Below are positions 27,613-37,929 of a stretch of DNA of 64,000 nt, piece after piece; position 1 is the first letter of the stretch, and each line of letters begins with the position of its first letter. The position numbers and the translations under genes are program-made. The stretch lies in NCBI GenBank assembly GCA_002354335.1, contig DELI01000029.1:280257-344256 (forward strand). The letters run 5' to 3'. The stretch is from Sphingobacterium sp. UBA2700 (GTDB lineage Bacteria > Bacteroidota > Bacteroidia > Sphingobacteriales > Sphingobacteriaceae). Below the pieces are notes generated by a model. That model saw nothing but the letters and a program-made list of their open reading frames with translations, ran no database searches and was not told the origin of the DNA.

Positions 27613-29697
27613 TTATATTGTTAGAGAAAATGTAGAAACCGGCACCGAATCCTCATTCACTAGGTTAGCTCTCGAAAATGGAGCATATCCATAAAATATC
27701 GCCGATATATTCTTCGGAATCGCCAGTATAACGGTATCTCCCTTTAGTTCCACAACTTTCAAGTCTTTATAATTTCCGTGATGGTCTTTCGATTGAAATC
27801 CAATTATTTGATTCGACCCCTCGGCTTTGAACTGCTTGACGTTCCTGAAGGTTATCCCGAGCAAGTTCTCTCCTAAAAAAAATGACTTAACAGGTTGGGG
27901 GGAATCAGCGTTATTTACCCGCTCAAATTCATGCTTTAACACCAGGTTGGCCAACCGCCTGCCGATTGGCAATTTATCTTTGGGATGCACATCCAGCGAA
28001 TCGCCCAAATCTGAGCTCACAGCCATGAACACGTCGGAAAGCTCATTAGACAATTTTCTTTGACTATCGCGAAACATTGGCCAGGAAGGGCGGCTTAAAC
28101 TTGAGAGTTGGACAGTGTAAAAGGGTAGTCTGGCTCTTTGCTGAGCAAAGGATTGATAGCTTTGCCTCCACGAGTTGACCAAAGTTCGAAAAAGATGTTC
28201 ATGAAGTTCTATGTTATGCGCATTGCTTTCGCCCTGGTACCATAAGATTCCTTTTAAGGAGGTGTCTTTCCATTTATCGTAACCAGCTTCAAAGTTATAG
28301 GCCGGTTGGTAAGGATGTCGTTGATTTTTAGATTGCTCAAGCCTTAGATTCACTTTTGCTCGATCTTTACAGAAGTCTTGAATAAAATCGGAAGTTCTCC
28401 AACTATGTATGTAGCTTGCCAGCAGGGGATCCTGCTCGAGTGACTTTCTGGAAATCCAGGATTCGGTGGGCGAACCTCCGACAGCTAACTCTACTATTCC
28501 GATCGGAACATCTAACTGATCATAAAGCTCAACGGCAAAGCTATAAGCTATTGCCGAAAATCCACCCGAATTTGCCGGAGTGATTCGCTCCCACTTTCCA
28601 GAAAAGTACTGTAATTCATTTATGCTGTTTAGAATCGAGCGATCCCATTCTTCGTTAGCAGTCTCTTTGAGCACGTTATTTTTAAAAAAACGGATCCTCT
28701 CGTACTTCGCGCTTTTACGCACCAATGCTTCAGCTCCTTTAGCAAGCCTTAAGGGAAAGGCCATGTTTGATTGCCCTGATGCCAAAAAGACATCACCAAA
28801 CAATACGTCGTCCAATACAATCGAATCAGAGCGAGTATGGATCGTAATCCGGCATGGTCCTCCTGCAGGCAGCGCCTCTAAATCTACCCACCAGTTTCCA
28901 GTATCATCGGCTGTCGTAGAGCTTCGAACGCCGTTCAGCTCAACGGTAACCAACTGTTCAGCATCTGCTTTTCCCATTATCCGGTTTTTTTGATCGCGCT
29001 GCAGAACCATATGAGACGTAAAGTTGTGATGAACGGATAACGGTTGTTTTATAGCCTTAAGGTTATTGAACACAGTTTTAGCGATTATTTCTGCACCCCT
29101 TTCATTTGGGTGTAAAAAGTCATCAAAAAGATCTATTCGACGGGCTAGTGGCTGGTGGAGATCGACGAGTTTGAACCCGCCGAAGGCAGCAACCTCTTGG
29201 ATTTCTGATTGTATTTTTGAATACCACTCCCTCGTTCCGGATAGAAATCGGGGATGCCCGCTAAAAATTGGGGACATCTGGCACACGAAGACTTCAATTT
29301 CAGGGTTCTGATTTTTAAATAAACCGATGAGTTTATTGTAATCTCGCTGAAAATATGACTGATAATTTGGCCAGTTCCTTGGATCCGTATCATTCAATCC
29401 TAGTGCTATAACGACGATATCGGGATTAAACGCCAACGCATCTAGTAACTGTTGAGATGTTAAATAAGGGTTATGTCCTTGTTCTAATAAGGTTGCACCA
29501 TTTCTTCCAAAGTTTTCGACTTGATATGCATGACCCAACAGTCTTTGCAGTTGTTCTGGATAGCTTTTTCCACTTGCTATGTTGTAACCCTTTGTCACAG
29601 AATCGCCAATACAGGCCACTTTTTTCTTGCCTTGACAAAGCATGACATCAACTAGCAAGAAAAAGGATAAAAATAGTAGTTTATACAAGTTTCTCAT
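27613..29697 (-). CDS. nanS: Two-domain sialate O-acetylesterase (SGNH + SASA)
   Basis: A 694-residue exported esterase with a signal peptide (NLYKLLFLSFFLLVDVMLC). Residues 25-205 are a GDSL/SGNH hydrolase: block I VACIGDSVTKGY, block III-like ALGLNDTDPRNW, block V DDFLHPNERG. Residues 210-690 are a second SGNH-type domain of the SASA family with FLASGQSNMAFPL, ELAVGGSPTESWISRKSL and GILWYQGESNAHN. Two esterase domains in one chain match the broad-specificity sialate esterases known from Tannerella and Bacteroides. It removes O-acetyl groups that block sialidase or lyase action. The last 17 bp of the transporter gene overlap its start. Confidence 0.88.
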   Translation of the reverse strand: MRNLYKLLFLSFFLLVDVMLCQGKKKVACIGDSVTKGYNIASGKSYPEQLQRLLGHAYQVENFGRNGATLLEQGHNPYLTSQQLLDALAFNPDIVVIALGLNDTDPRNWPNYQSYFQRDYNKLIGLFKNQNPEIEVFVCQMSPIFSGHPRFLSGTREWYSKIQSEIQEVAAFGGFKLVDLHQPLARRIDLFDDFLHPNERGAEIIAKTVFNNLKAIKQPLSVHHNFTSHMVLQRDQKNRIMGKADAEQLVTVELNGVRSSTTADDTGNWWVDLEALPAGGPCRITIHTRSDSIVLDDVLFGDVFLASGQSNMAFPLRLAKGAEALVRKSAKYERIRFFKNNVLKETANEEWDRSILNSINELQYFSGKWERITPANSGGFSAIAYSFAVELYDQLDVPIGIVELAVGGSPTESWISRKSLEQDPLLASYIHSWRTSDFIQDFCKDRAKVNLRLEQSKNQRHPYQPAYNFEAGYDKWKDTSLKGILWYQGESNAHNIELHEHLFRTLVNSWRQSYQSFAQQRARLPFYTVQLSSLSRPSWPMFRDSQRKLSNELSDVFMAVSSDLGDSLDVHPKDKLPIGRRLANLVLKHEFERVNNADSPQPVKSFFLGENLLGITFRNVKQFKAEGSNQIIGFQSKDHHGNYKDLKVVELKGDTVILAIPKNISAIFYGYAPFSRANLVNEDSVPVSTFSLTI

Positions 29698-30907
29698 TTT
29701 CTTTAGGCTTTAAGACTGTGAGTTGAATAATGAGTACCAATAGGACGATTCCGGCCAAAAGCGCGAAGTCTCTGCCCAGCTGTCCACTGTCTGCGGATTT
29801 TCCTAAAATCTTAGTGATATAGGCCCCTGCGAACACTCCAACCATATTCATCACACCATATGCCGTTGCTCTATACTTTGGAAGGACAAACTGGCAAAGT
29901 ATGGGCATGTTATTCGCATCGAACATTCCGAAACCAAATCCAAACATCAGACCTGCCGCAACGATCGCGATTATGCTTTGACCGTACCCGATTAATATAA
30001 CAGCTGGTATGGTCAAGGCCAATCCGATGGCGCTTGTATATATTCTCCCGCGTACATTCTTTTGAATCCATCTATCGGAAATTATTCCGCCCAGTATTAC
30101 ACCAAAAAGTGAGGAAATAGAAATGGTAATGGTAGCCAGTGGTCCGGCCTGCTCCATCGGAATCTCCAGGTTCTCTGAAAACAGCGTTGGCAACCAATTC
30201 TTCGTCGCCCAGCCCGGTAGGCTAGGAATTGCAAAATATAATAGAATAACCCAATACGAAATATTGGAAAAAAGCAGGGAAAAACCTTTGAGAAGCGGGG
30301 TTCCACTTGATGCCACCTTACCTTGGTCTACCTGGCTATTCGTGTCCCGAAGCAAAAGCATCAATACGACAGAATAAAGCATACCAATAAATCCGAACAG
30401 AATGAAGGTGTAATGCCATGAATAAGAGGCGGCAACGCTTGCACCGAAACCTCCAAGTGCTTGTCCGACATAGAATCCAGTCATATGGATGCCCACGGCT
30501 AACGATCTTGACTTATCCGAATGGTAATCCGCTATCAAAGATAGACCCGCGGGGATATAGATCGCCTCGCTAATGCCCATGATTGCTCTTAGGGCGTATA
30601 ACTGACTATAGGTATTGGCGTATCCCATCGCTAAAGTCACCGCTGACCATACAAATAGACTTCCAACAATCAACCATTTACGATTCCATTTATCAGCCAG
30701 CACACCTGCTACCGGACTCATAAATCCATATATCCATAGAAATACAGCCATCAAGTTTCCAAACACAGCTGCGCTTTGTAGTTCCATGATATCAACGGAC
30801 ATCGCCGGCCTCATCGTGGAAAGAATCTGTCGATCCATATAGTTTAAAAGCGCTACGAACCATAACAGACCCACTACAATCCATGGATAATTTCTATTGT
30901 TATTCAT
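29681..30907 (-). CDS. MFS transporter, probable sialic acid importer
   Basis: A 408-residue inner-membrane protein with twelve predicted helices. The first helix region reads PWIVVGLLWFVALLNYMDRQ, and the MFS loop 2-3 motif is seen as GVLADKWNRKWLIVGS. ISEAIYIPAGLSLIADYHSD is typical of the anion:cation symporter/ExuT-like branch. The position inside the nan operon between the mutarotase and esterase genes supports sialic acid as substrate, a NanT-like role. ATG 30907 follows the mutarotase stop by 8 bp. Substrate is inferred from context only. Confidence 0.85.
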   Translation of the reverse strand: MNNNRNYPWIVVGLLWFVALLNYMDRQILSTMRPAMSVDIMELQSAAVFGNLMAVFLWIYGFMSPVAGVLADKWNRKWLIVGSLFVWSAVTLAMGYANTYSQLYALRAIMGISEAIYIPAGLSLIADYHSDKSRSLAVGIHMTGFYVGQALGGFGASVAASYSWHYTFILFGFIGMLYSVVLMLLLRDTNSQVDQGKVASSGTPLLKGFSLLFSNISYWVILLYFAIPSLPGWATKNWLPTLFSENLEIPMEQAGPLATITISISSLFGVILGGIISDRWIQKNVRGRIYTSAIGLALTIPAVILIGYGQSIIAIVAAGLMFGFGFGMFDANNMPILCQFVLPKYRATAYGVMNMVGVFAGAYITKILGKSADSGQLGRDFALLAGIVLLVLIIQLTVLKPKENEKLV

Positions 30908-30915
30908 TACATCGT

Positions 30916-32040
30916 TTATTTTATTTCACCGCTTAGGATTTGATTAGTACGCACTCCAGCTTTCACCTCGCCCGTTGGAATGAAAAACTGATTGCCATTA
31001 AGTACTGCCGTAGTTGTTACCGGACTTAGGCCGTTGAATGGCGAAAGTTTTATCCAAGAATCGCTCTTTAAATCATAAGCCCAATTTTCGTTGGAGAAAC
31101 CAGGATGGTTCTCTTGAAGGCTATTTTTCCGAGCAATTAATTCCTCTTTTATTTTGCCGTCCTCCTGGTTTTCGATTTCCAAAATCGCTGCTTCCACTCT
31201 TTTGAAAGTTGTGCCGTCATCACCTCCGAATACATAGATTTTACTTTCGTAAAACACTCCTGTACCGGCAGACAGCGCTTTTGGAAGTTGTGTTAACTCG
31301 CGGATTTTTCCGCTTAAAAGTTCCATTTCCAAAACATTATCATACATTTCGCTGACTGCATTCGGATTCTTCTTCCTTCCCCCAACGATATAGATCTTTT
31401 CCTTTTGATCTCCAAGGACAATAGCGTGGCTGACGGCATAAGGAAGCTGGGTAAACTCTTCCCATTTAGCCTTCGGGTCATGAAGATCCAATGAATATAC
31501 TTTATCCGAAACGGCGTATTGCCCTTCTCCTCCGATGAAGAAAAGTCGACCATTTCCATAAGCCATGCCCGCAGCAGACAGCGCAACAGGTAGAGACGAC
31601 AAGAGGCGCTGTTGAACCTGCCCGTCAGCACTTAATTCAATGCTTGATACTTGGTTTACGTATCCATTTTGATTTTCTCCACCTGCAAAATACAATTTCC
31701 CTTTCACGCTTAAATTTGCAGAATAGGCAACAGCCTCCTTCAGCCTGAATTCTTGTTTAAGCACTAAGTGGGATCCGTTGACTGAATAAATGTAACCATT
31801 ATCACTGTAGGATTTCCGCCCGCCCTGCCAAGGCATTCCGTTTGGAAAATTTGCACCACCGAGTACCAGTAAATGGTCCTGAAGCATTCCCACTACCGGA
31901 CCAGCCAGGCCAATATGTTCCCTACCATGGAGGTCATTGGGAAGTTTCGCTGGTTCACTCCAGAGAACAGAGGCCCCCTTCTTGGGGCTGGAGCAACCTA
32001 AAGTGATGATTGCCAATGACAATATGGCTTTTAATTTCAT
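30916..32040 (-). CDS. nanM: N-acetylneuraminate epimerase (mutarotase), kelch-type lipoprotein
   Basis: A 374-residue exported protein with a lipobox-like signal end (AILSLAIITLGCSS), so probably a lipoprotein. The body is a kelch beta-propeller with repeated GG motifs: LLVLGGANFPNG, LYFAGGENQNGYV, LFFIGGEGQYAVS, IYIVGGRKKNP and IYVFGGDDGTTF. This is the cyclically permuted mutarotase family that speeds conversion of alpha-Neu5Ac, the sialidase product, to the beta anomer. Its ATG shares one base with the stop of the lyase gene (TAATG). No unusual residues were seen. Confidence 0.88.
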   Translation of the reverse strand: MKLKAILSLAIITLGCSSPKKGASVLWSEPAKLPNDLHGREHIGLAGPVVGMLQDHLLVLGGANFPNGMPWQGGRKSYSDNGYIYSVNGSHLVLKQEFRLKEAVAYSANLSVKGKLYFAGGENQNGYVNQVSSIELSADGQVQQRLLSSLPVALSAAGMAYGNGRLFFIGGEGQYAVSDKVYSLDLHDPKAKWEEFTQLPYAVSHAIVLGDQKEKIYIVGGRKKNPNAVSEMYDNVLEMELLSGKIRELTQLPKALSAGTGVFYESKIYVFGGDDGTTFKRVEAAILEIENQEDGKIKEELIARKNSLQENHPGFSNENWAYDLKSDSWIKLSPFNGLSPVTTTAVLNGNQFFIPTGEVKAGVRTNQILSGEIK

Positions 32041-32963
32041 TATAAAACCGATTTAAAGGTATCAAAGTTAAGTGCCCGAACCTCAGCAGTGAAGCTTTCG
32101 AATTCTGCTTGATTCATATTTGCAATTGGAAGCCTGAATTCTCCACAGTCAAGTCCAATTAATTTCATATAAGCCTTTCCTGTTGCAATTCCTCCGTACT
32201 TACCCAACAAGCGTATCATGTCGATGGATTTCTGTTGAAGCCTATTGGCTTCCTGAAATTCTCCATCTTGAAAGGCCTGAATTAGCTTGGTATACAAGGG
32301 GGCCGAATAATTATAGGTACTCCCTACCGCTCCTTTTGATCCAAGGATCAGCGATGACAACATATTTTCATCGCGTCCCCACAGCATGTCGTAACGGCCT
32401 TCTTTAAAATTCATGCACGATAAAAAGTCCATAAAATCTTCATGAGTATACTTTATCCCTTTAAAAGTAGGCACTTTGCTGTCGACTTCATTCAACAAGT
32501 CTATCATATTGTAATTACCACCGCTTAATACCGGAATATGATAATAATAGAACGCCGTATTTGGCGCACAGGAAGCTACTTGGCTACAGCACAAAGCGAG
32601 TTGCTTTACATTTGCAGGTTTAAAGTAATAGGGTGATGTAAAGGAAATGGCGTCAACACCATGCTGCTCAGCAATAGCCGCCAATTCTCCACATTCCTTT
32701 ATATTAGTGCCTCCTAAAAACATCATCAGAGTGAACTCTTCGTCGTCTTTCGTCAATGTTGTCCAGGCATTCATCACCTGAATTTTTTCTTCAAAGGTTA
32801 GCGATACACCTTCGCCCGTAGAACCACAAATGAATGCCCCTTTGACATCGTTGGCTTTCAGGGAATGGTAATAAGCCGGAATGATCTCCAAGTTTAAATC
32901 ACCACCTTGAAAAAAAGGCGTAAATGGTGCTGCAATCAGTCCTTCAATTTTTTTTGTTAGCAT
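32040..32963 (-). CDS. nanA: N-acetylneuraminate lyase
   Basis: A 307-residue TIM-barrel class I aldolase that splits N-acetylneuraminate into N-acetylmannosamine and pyruvate. Family landmarks are LIAAPFTPFFQGGDLNLE at the start, GAFICGSTGEGVSLTFEEK (pyruvate-binding GSTGE), the catalytic Tyr in YYYHIPVLSGGNYN, and the Schiff-base Lys in TFKGIKYTHEDF. The GE-V/L-S-L pattern after GST and context in a nan locus favour sialate lyase over dihydrodipicolinate synthase. It lies 73 bp behind the SusD-like gene and is tightly linked to nanM. Confidence 0.93.
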   Translation of the reverse strand: MLTKKIEGLIAAPFTPFFQGGDLNLEIIPAYYHSLKANDVKGAFICGSTGEGVSLTFEEKIQVMNAWTTLTKDDEEFTLMMFLGGTNIKECGELAAIAEQHGVDAISFTSPYYFKPANVKQLALCCSQVASCAPNTAFYYYHIPVLSGGNYNMIDLLNEVDSKVPTFKGIKYTHEDFMDFLSCMNFKEGRYDMLWGRDENMLSSLILGSKGAVGSTYNYSAPLYTKLIQAFQDGEFQEANRLQQKSIDMIRLLGKYGGIATGKAYMKLIGLDCGEFRLPIANMNQAEFESFTAEVRALNFDTFKSVL

Positions 32964-33036
32964 ATATTTTTAATTGTTACTGGTCAGCCTATCCTTTTGT
33001 TCAATGATCGTGGGATAGGCCAACCATTCTTATAGA

Positions 33037-34608
33037 TTATGTTCCTGGATAGCCAATGTTTTGATCTCCATTTAAAGTAGGGTCTGCCGAGAGTGTTCCC
33101 AAGTCGATTGGCCAAAGTATTTTATGCCGCTGCAGATCATTGTCATCAAGCACACCCACTAAGTTTAAATCTTTACGAAAAACTAGCGGTTTTCCTGAGC
33201 CATCCTGCATACGGCGAAGGTCGAACCAGCGCTTGCCCTCAGACACAAATTCTTTTGTCCGCTCATAGAATATTGCCAACTCGTTTGCTTCAAAGCCTCC
33301 GTTTACAAACTGAGGAGCAGCACCTTTGTAGGCCCTATTTCGAACCATCATTATTTCCTGAGTCGGATCTTGTCCTAATTTATTCTTGATTTCTGCTAAT
33401 AATAAATAAGCATCAGACAACCGGTAGATTGGGTAGTCATCCGAATAGCTCCTTACTCCTTCCACTAACGTACCTAAGAACTTACGCATAATGATGGCAT
33501 GTTGACTGCCCTTGTTGAAATTCAAAAACGTTACGTTTGCTCTGCTGTCGGCCGCATCGAAGAGTTGATATAGGCTGTATTTGTATTCGTAGCGAATGAT
33601 GCCGGTGTTCGAAATTTTCAAAGGATCTGCCGGAATCGGATTCCCTTTATCATCAACATAGCCTGAGATGTCGTCACTTTGTGCATACAAAAAGTTACCA
33701 AAAAAGTTTGTCGCCTCCCCGAATTGATACCTAAGGGTAAAGATCGTCTCAGCGTTTCCTTTATTGGAAGCGGAGCTCGCCGTTGCGAACACATTCGCAA
33801 AATCATTAACGAGCGTAAATTTTGGAATGACGGCTTCCACTGCGGCTTTTGCAGTTTGCAAATCCTGAATCGAAGTACTTGGCGCTTGACCGTCAATATT
33901 TACTTTGGCAGACCAAAGGTACACTTCGGTCTTCAACATTTGGGTAGCAGCTAGTGACCATTGTGCTTTTTGATTGCGAATGGTGTAGTCATCCTTAAAG
34001 CTAGCAATAGATTTGGCAATATCTTGCTTAATAAAATCTAATGTTTCTTTTTCCGTTTTACTTCTTGGAGCGTATGCTTCTTCTGCCGAAGTAGGCGTTT
34101 GGTTTGCCGCTTTTGCATCTGCGATCAGCGGCACGCGTCCCCATGTCCTGAACAAGTTAAAGTAATAGAAGGCACGCAGACCATAGGCCTGACCAAGAAA
34201 GTATCCTTTTTCAGATTCTGAAAGGTAACCTGCAGATTCAACCTGATAGATGAAGTTATTAATTTGAAAGATCTGGCTGTAAAGCCCAGCCCAGCTACTG
34301 TAGCCGGGGTTACTTTCCCGAAAATCTTGTATGATCAGCGAGCTTGAATTTAGTGAAGCGGTTCCTGTAAAACTGGTGCCGTCTCTGAGGGTCCCCCCTC
34401 GGATCTCCCCAAGATGCCAAAGGACGTTCTGGGCGTTCCTTAATTGGCTATGAATGCCAATCATAGCACCTTTCACCTGATCAGGTGTTTTCCAAAAAGA
34501 TCCACTAGCGAAATAGTCTTCTGGTGCTAGGTCTAAATCCATCTTATTGCAGGAATAGAATGTTATGCTGGAGGCCGCTAAGGCTAATGCCAATATTAGT
34601 TTTTTCAT
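33037..34608 (-). CDS. nanU: SusD/RagB-family outer-membrane lipoprotein (NanU-like)
   Basis: A 523-residue surface lipoprotein: signal peptide KLILALALAASSITFYSC with the acylated Cys. The N-terminal SusD-like TPR region includes MDLDLAPEDYFASGSFWKTP, FIYQVESAGYLSESEKGYFL and GQAYGLRAFYYFNLFRTWGR. The C-terminal part has VRNRAYKGAAP, YERTKEFVSEGKRWFDLRRM and HKILWPID, as usual. It binds the oligosaccharide or free sialic acid and forms the lid of the SusC-like transporter encoded 10 bp upstream. The sialate-specific name rests on the operon context. Confidence 0.93.
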   Translation of the reverse strand: MKKLILALALAASSITFYSCNKMDLDLAPEDYFASGSFWKTPDQVKGAMIGIHSQLRNAQNVLWHLGEIRGGTLRDGTSFTGTASLNSSSLIIQDFRESNPGYSSWAGLYSQIFQINNFIYQVESAGYLSESEKGYFLGQAYGLRAFYYFNLFRTWGRVPLIADAKAANQTPTSAEEAYAPRSKTEKETLDFIKQDIAKSIASFKDDYTIRNQKAQWSLAATQMLKTEVYLWSAKVNIDGQAPSTSIQDLQTAKAAVEAVIPKFTLVNDFANVFATASSASNKGNAETIFTLRYQFGEATNFFGNFLYAQSDDISGYVDDKGNPIPADPLKISNTGIIRYEYKYSLYQLFDAADSRANVTFLNFNKGSQHAIIMRKFLGTLVEGVRSYSDDYPIYRLSDAYLLLAEIKNKLGQDPTQEIMMVRNRAYKGAAPQFVNGGFEANELAIFYERTKEFVSEGKRWFDLRRMQDGSGKPLVFRKDLNLVGVLDDNDLQRHKILWPIDLGTLSADPTLNGDQNIGYPGT

Positions 34609-34618
34609 GAGTCAAGTT

Positions 34619-37600
34619 TTAAAAGGTTAATTGAAGTCCAAAAATTATAGTTCTTGGAAGCGGATAGCCTCCACCGCCGATCGCAATACTTCCGCTCTCT
34701 GGCGAGTACAGGGTATTCTTGGTCCAATAATGTAGGTTTTGTCCGGTTACAGAAATACTTAGATCCTCCATCTTTATTTTGTTTGCGATTGATTGTGGCA
34801 ACCTGTAAGCAAGCGCAACCTCTCGGAAAGCAAGGTAGTTTCCTTTATTATAGAACATACTTGTTTCCCGGAAGTAGTTGTTCTTAAAAAGTTGGTCAGC
34901 CCAATAATAGGTAGGGTATTTAGCTCCTGGATTCTCAGGAGTAAAGGTATCGAAAACCTCTGTTGTCGTATTGAACGTTCCCTGTCCCATCCCCAGGAAC
35001 CAAGTTCTTGGGCCGTCATATGCCACATATCCAAGCGCATAATCAAATCTGGCGCTAAGTGAAATGTTCTTATAGTCTGCAAAGAACCCGAATCCCCCAG
35101 TCCATCTTGGAACAGTATTTCCCATATACACTCTATCGTAGCTATTGATCAAACCATCACCGTTCACATCTCGCCACATGACGTCTCCCAATGCTAGTGG
35201 GTAATGAAGCGCTTTTTCCGAAGCTGACATGGCGTTGAACACATCGGGATGTACTAACGTCCGCGCTCCAATAAGGTCCTTTAACTTTAACGCATAAGTA
35301 TCCAAGTCAGCTTGGGTACGAATGATTCCCAGGGCCTGATAAGCATATGCCACATTCGGATCTTGTCCCTCCTGTAATCCGCCTACCCATTCGAGTTCCT
35401 TGGTCTGGGGATTATAGACTTGGAATCCATTCTGACGATTGTTCTCCACGCCATTGTAAGGTAGTTTAAGTATTTTATTTCTGTTATATGCTGCATTAAG
35501 ATTAAGGCTCAGAGAGAAATCATTCTTGCGAACCGCCTGATAGTTGAGGTCAATTTCTACACCTTGGTTCTGCATATCGCCATTATTGGTGGTAATCGAA
35601 GTAAATCCAGCCGATGAGGGTAGCTCAAGTGTTGCAATTTTATCAGAAGTTGTTCTATGATAATATGCAACAGAAAGATCTAGTCTGTTCATTAATCGTG
35701 TTTCCAATCCAATCTCTTTAGTAATTAAGCTCTCCCATTTAAGATTTGGAATGCTTAGGCTAGTCATTGTGTACCCCACATTTCCATCATACTTCGATGT
35801 GCCATAGGTTCCCTGTAACGTATATGCTCCAATGCCACCGATATTTCCATTGGCTCCGTAACTGGCTCTCAACTTCATCGTATTGATGAAATGCTCAGCT
35901 CCCATGCTATTAGCAAGAAAATCTTCTTTATGTAAATTCCATCCTAAAGAGACGCCCGGAAATGTCCCCCAACGGTTGTTTAAGAGGTTGGAATATCCAT
36001 CTCTTCGTAGGGTCAAGGTCATTAGGTAACGTTCGTCATAATCGTAATTTAAACGACCAAAGTAAGAAGTAATTCTGTTACGAACATGATAGGAATCAAT
36101 CGAGCGACGGTTTGCTTCTGTTCCGGTTAAGCCCAAGTCCATAAAGTCATCCGATGGAGCCCCTGACCCTGAAGCTGAGAATCCTGTATTATAGGAGTCA
36201 AAAAATTCCCACGCGGCCATCGCATGGACGTTATGTTTTTGGCCAAATGTATTCCTATAGTTAAGTGCAGCATTATAGGTTTGATTCAACACCTTATCAT
36301 AGCTTGCAGAGGATGAGCGAGTTCGTACCCAGTTCCCAGGACTAGCCAAATAATCTTTATTGAAGGACTCGTAGTTACTTTGATTCAAAAACCAGTTCCC
36401 ACTTACCCTTAGATCCAATCCTTCATATAGGTCAACAACGAAAGCCTGTGACATGGTTAGTTTTTGGTTCAGGTTATTCCGGATGAATCGATCGTTGTTC
36501 ACGGCCGGATTACCATCCTGCCAATCCCGTCCTACTAGTAGGTCTCCCTCTGCGTTGAAACCTCGCATTGTAGGAGGTGCCCCTAAGGCTCGCGTCATGT
36601 AATTTCCTTCTCCATTAATTGCATCCCGCCATTTCGTATTTGCAAAATTAAGCCCGGAATTCGAGGTAATCCATGGTTTGATCTTATAGTCACCATTTAA
36701 TACAAACGTAAGGCGATCGTAATCTGTTCCTATGGGCACGCCCTGCTCCAGGTATTTCCCTAGACTTGCATAATATTTACTTTTTTCACCTCCACCCCGT
36801 ACCGCTACATTGTAGTCCTGCGTTACTGCATTCTTACGAAGCGCATAATCTGTATAATCAAAATCTTTGTAGATAAGCTCTTTTCCGGTTACAGGATCAA
36901 TCATGACCTGATATCCCTGATCCAGCAGCTCTCTATTGGAATCGTCCAAAAACATCGTGCTCCAGACAGCGTTGCTTACCTTATTACCGTCAAGGATATT
37001 CCCCTGGGCGTCCTTATACTTGTTTCCGGTACCAAAAGGGCCTACCGAGTTAAGTTGGGCCAGTTGGTTCGGTTGATAAATTCCAGAAGTCTGTACCGCT
37101 TTTCTAGACCAGTACAGATAGTCCTTAGCTCCTAGAAATTCAAAGGGGATATTAAGTGAGTTCACACCGACCTTCGACTTTAGTGAAATATTTGACACCC
37201 CTTCTTTGCCACGCTTTGTGGTGATCAACACCACACCGTTGGAAGCCCTGGCTCCGTATATTGCTGTCGCAGATGCATCCTTCAGTACATCGATGGACTC
37301 TATATCATCTTGATTGATATCCGAGAATCCCGAGCGGATTAATCCATCAACAATGACAAGTGGTGACCCTCCTCCACCGTAAGTGGTGCCGCCACGAAGG
37401 ACGATATTTGCCACAGCACCCGGACGTCCGGAAGTTTGCTGCACGCGTAATCCAGGGATCGTCCCTGCTAATGCAGATGCGGGATTAGCACGAACGCCTG
37501 TTTCCAGAACACGTTTGTCTAATCGGGAAACGGAGCCTGTCAGGTTAGACTTCTTGATACTTCCGTAACCCAGTACGACGACCTCATCCAAGTCTTCACC

Positions 37601-37906
37601 TGATTGTTCCAGTTTGACTTCTAGTACTTTCAGGTCAGGAATCTTTATGCTTTTTTGTAAATAGCCAATCGAACTAAAGATGATAACATCTGAAATTTTG
37701 GCTTTGATGGTAAAATTACCTTGATCGTTTGTTTTGCTAACAAGGTTTTGGGTTTGATTTGTAACAGTTATCCCGATTAATCCTGTGCCTGACTGGTCGG
37801 AAACGGTGCCCCTTAGTTCGTTTTGCGCAAATGCAGTCAGGTTCATACAGCATACTAGAAGCAGCATGAGAATCCTCCGCAAAGATTTGGTAAAAAGGTT
37901 TTTCAT
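34619..37906 (-). CDS. nanO: SusC/RagA-family TonB-dependent outer-membrane transporter (NanO-like)
   Basis: A 1095-residue barrel with signal peptide (RRILMLLLVCCMNLTAFA), a CarboxypepD_reg-like domain (ELRGTVSDQSGTGLIGITVT), the TonB-box/plug start VVVLGYGSIKKSNLTGSVS, the plug segment GLRVQQTSGRPGAVANIVLR and SIDVLKDASATAIYGARASN. A 22-strand barrel follows, ending RTIIFGLQLTF with terminal Phe. It pairs with the SusD-like gene 10 bp downstream and is the first gene of the nan operon. Its leader has a textbook Bacteroidota promoter overlapped by two palindromes. Energy should come from a TonB/ExbB/ExbD system such as the one at 55511-58575. Confidence 0.95.
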   Translation of the reverse strand: MKNLFTKSLRRILMLLLVCCMNLTAFAQNELRGTVSDQSGTGLIGITVTNQTQNLVSKTNDQGNFTIKAKISDVIIFSSIGYLQKSIKIPDLKVLEVKLEQSGEDLDEVVVLGYGSIKKSNLTGSVSRLDKRVLETGVRANPASALAGTIPGLRVQQTSGRPGAVANIVLRGGTTYGGGGSPLVIVDGLIRSGFSDINQDDIESIDVLKDASATAIYGARASNGVVLITTKRGKEGVSNISLKSKVGVNSLNIPFEFLGAKDYLYWSRKAVQTSGIYQPNQLAQLNSVGPFGTGNKYKDAQGNILDGNKVSNAVWSTMFLDDSNRELLDQGYQVMIDPVTGKELIYKDFDYTDYALRKNAVTQDYNVAVRGGGEKSKYYASLGKYLEQGVPIGTDYDRLTFVLNGDYKIKPWITSNSGLNFANTKWRDAINGEGNYMTRALGAPPTMRGFNAEGDLLVGRDWQDGNPAVNNDRFIRNNLNQKLTMSQAFVVDLYEGLDLRVSGNWFLNQSNYESFNKDYLASPGNWVRTRSSSASYDKVLNQTYNAALNYRNTFGQKHNVHAMAAWEFFDSYNTGFSASGSGAPSDDFMDLGLTGTEANRRSIDSYHVRNRITSYFGRLNYDYDERYLMTLTLRRDGYSNLLNNRWGTFPGVSLGWNLHKEDFLANSMGAEHFINTMKLRASYGANGNIGGIGAYTLQGTYGTSKYDGNVGYTMTSLSIPNLKWESLITKEIGLETRLMNRLDLSVAYYHRTTSDKIATLELPSSAGFTSITTNNGDMQNQGVEIDLNYQAVRKNDFSLSLNLNAAYNRNKILKLPYNGVENNRQNGFQVYNPQTKELEWVGGLQEGQDPNVAYAYQALGIIRTQADLDTYALKLKDLIGARTLVHPDVFNAMSASEKALHYPLALGDVMWRDVNGDGLINSYDRVYMGNTVPRWTGGFGFFADYKNISLSARFDYALGYVAYDGPRTWFLGMGQGTFNTTTEVFDTFTPENPGAKYPTYYWADQLFKNNYFRETSMFYNKGNYLAFREVALAYRLPQSIANKIKMEDLSISVTGQNLHYWTKNTLYSPESGSIAIGGGGYPLPRTIIFGLQLTF

Positions 37907-37929
37907 AATGATTTATAGTTTAATATTGG

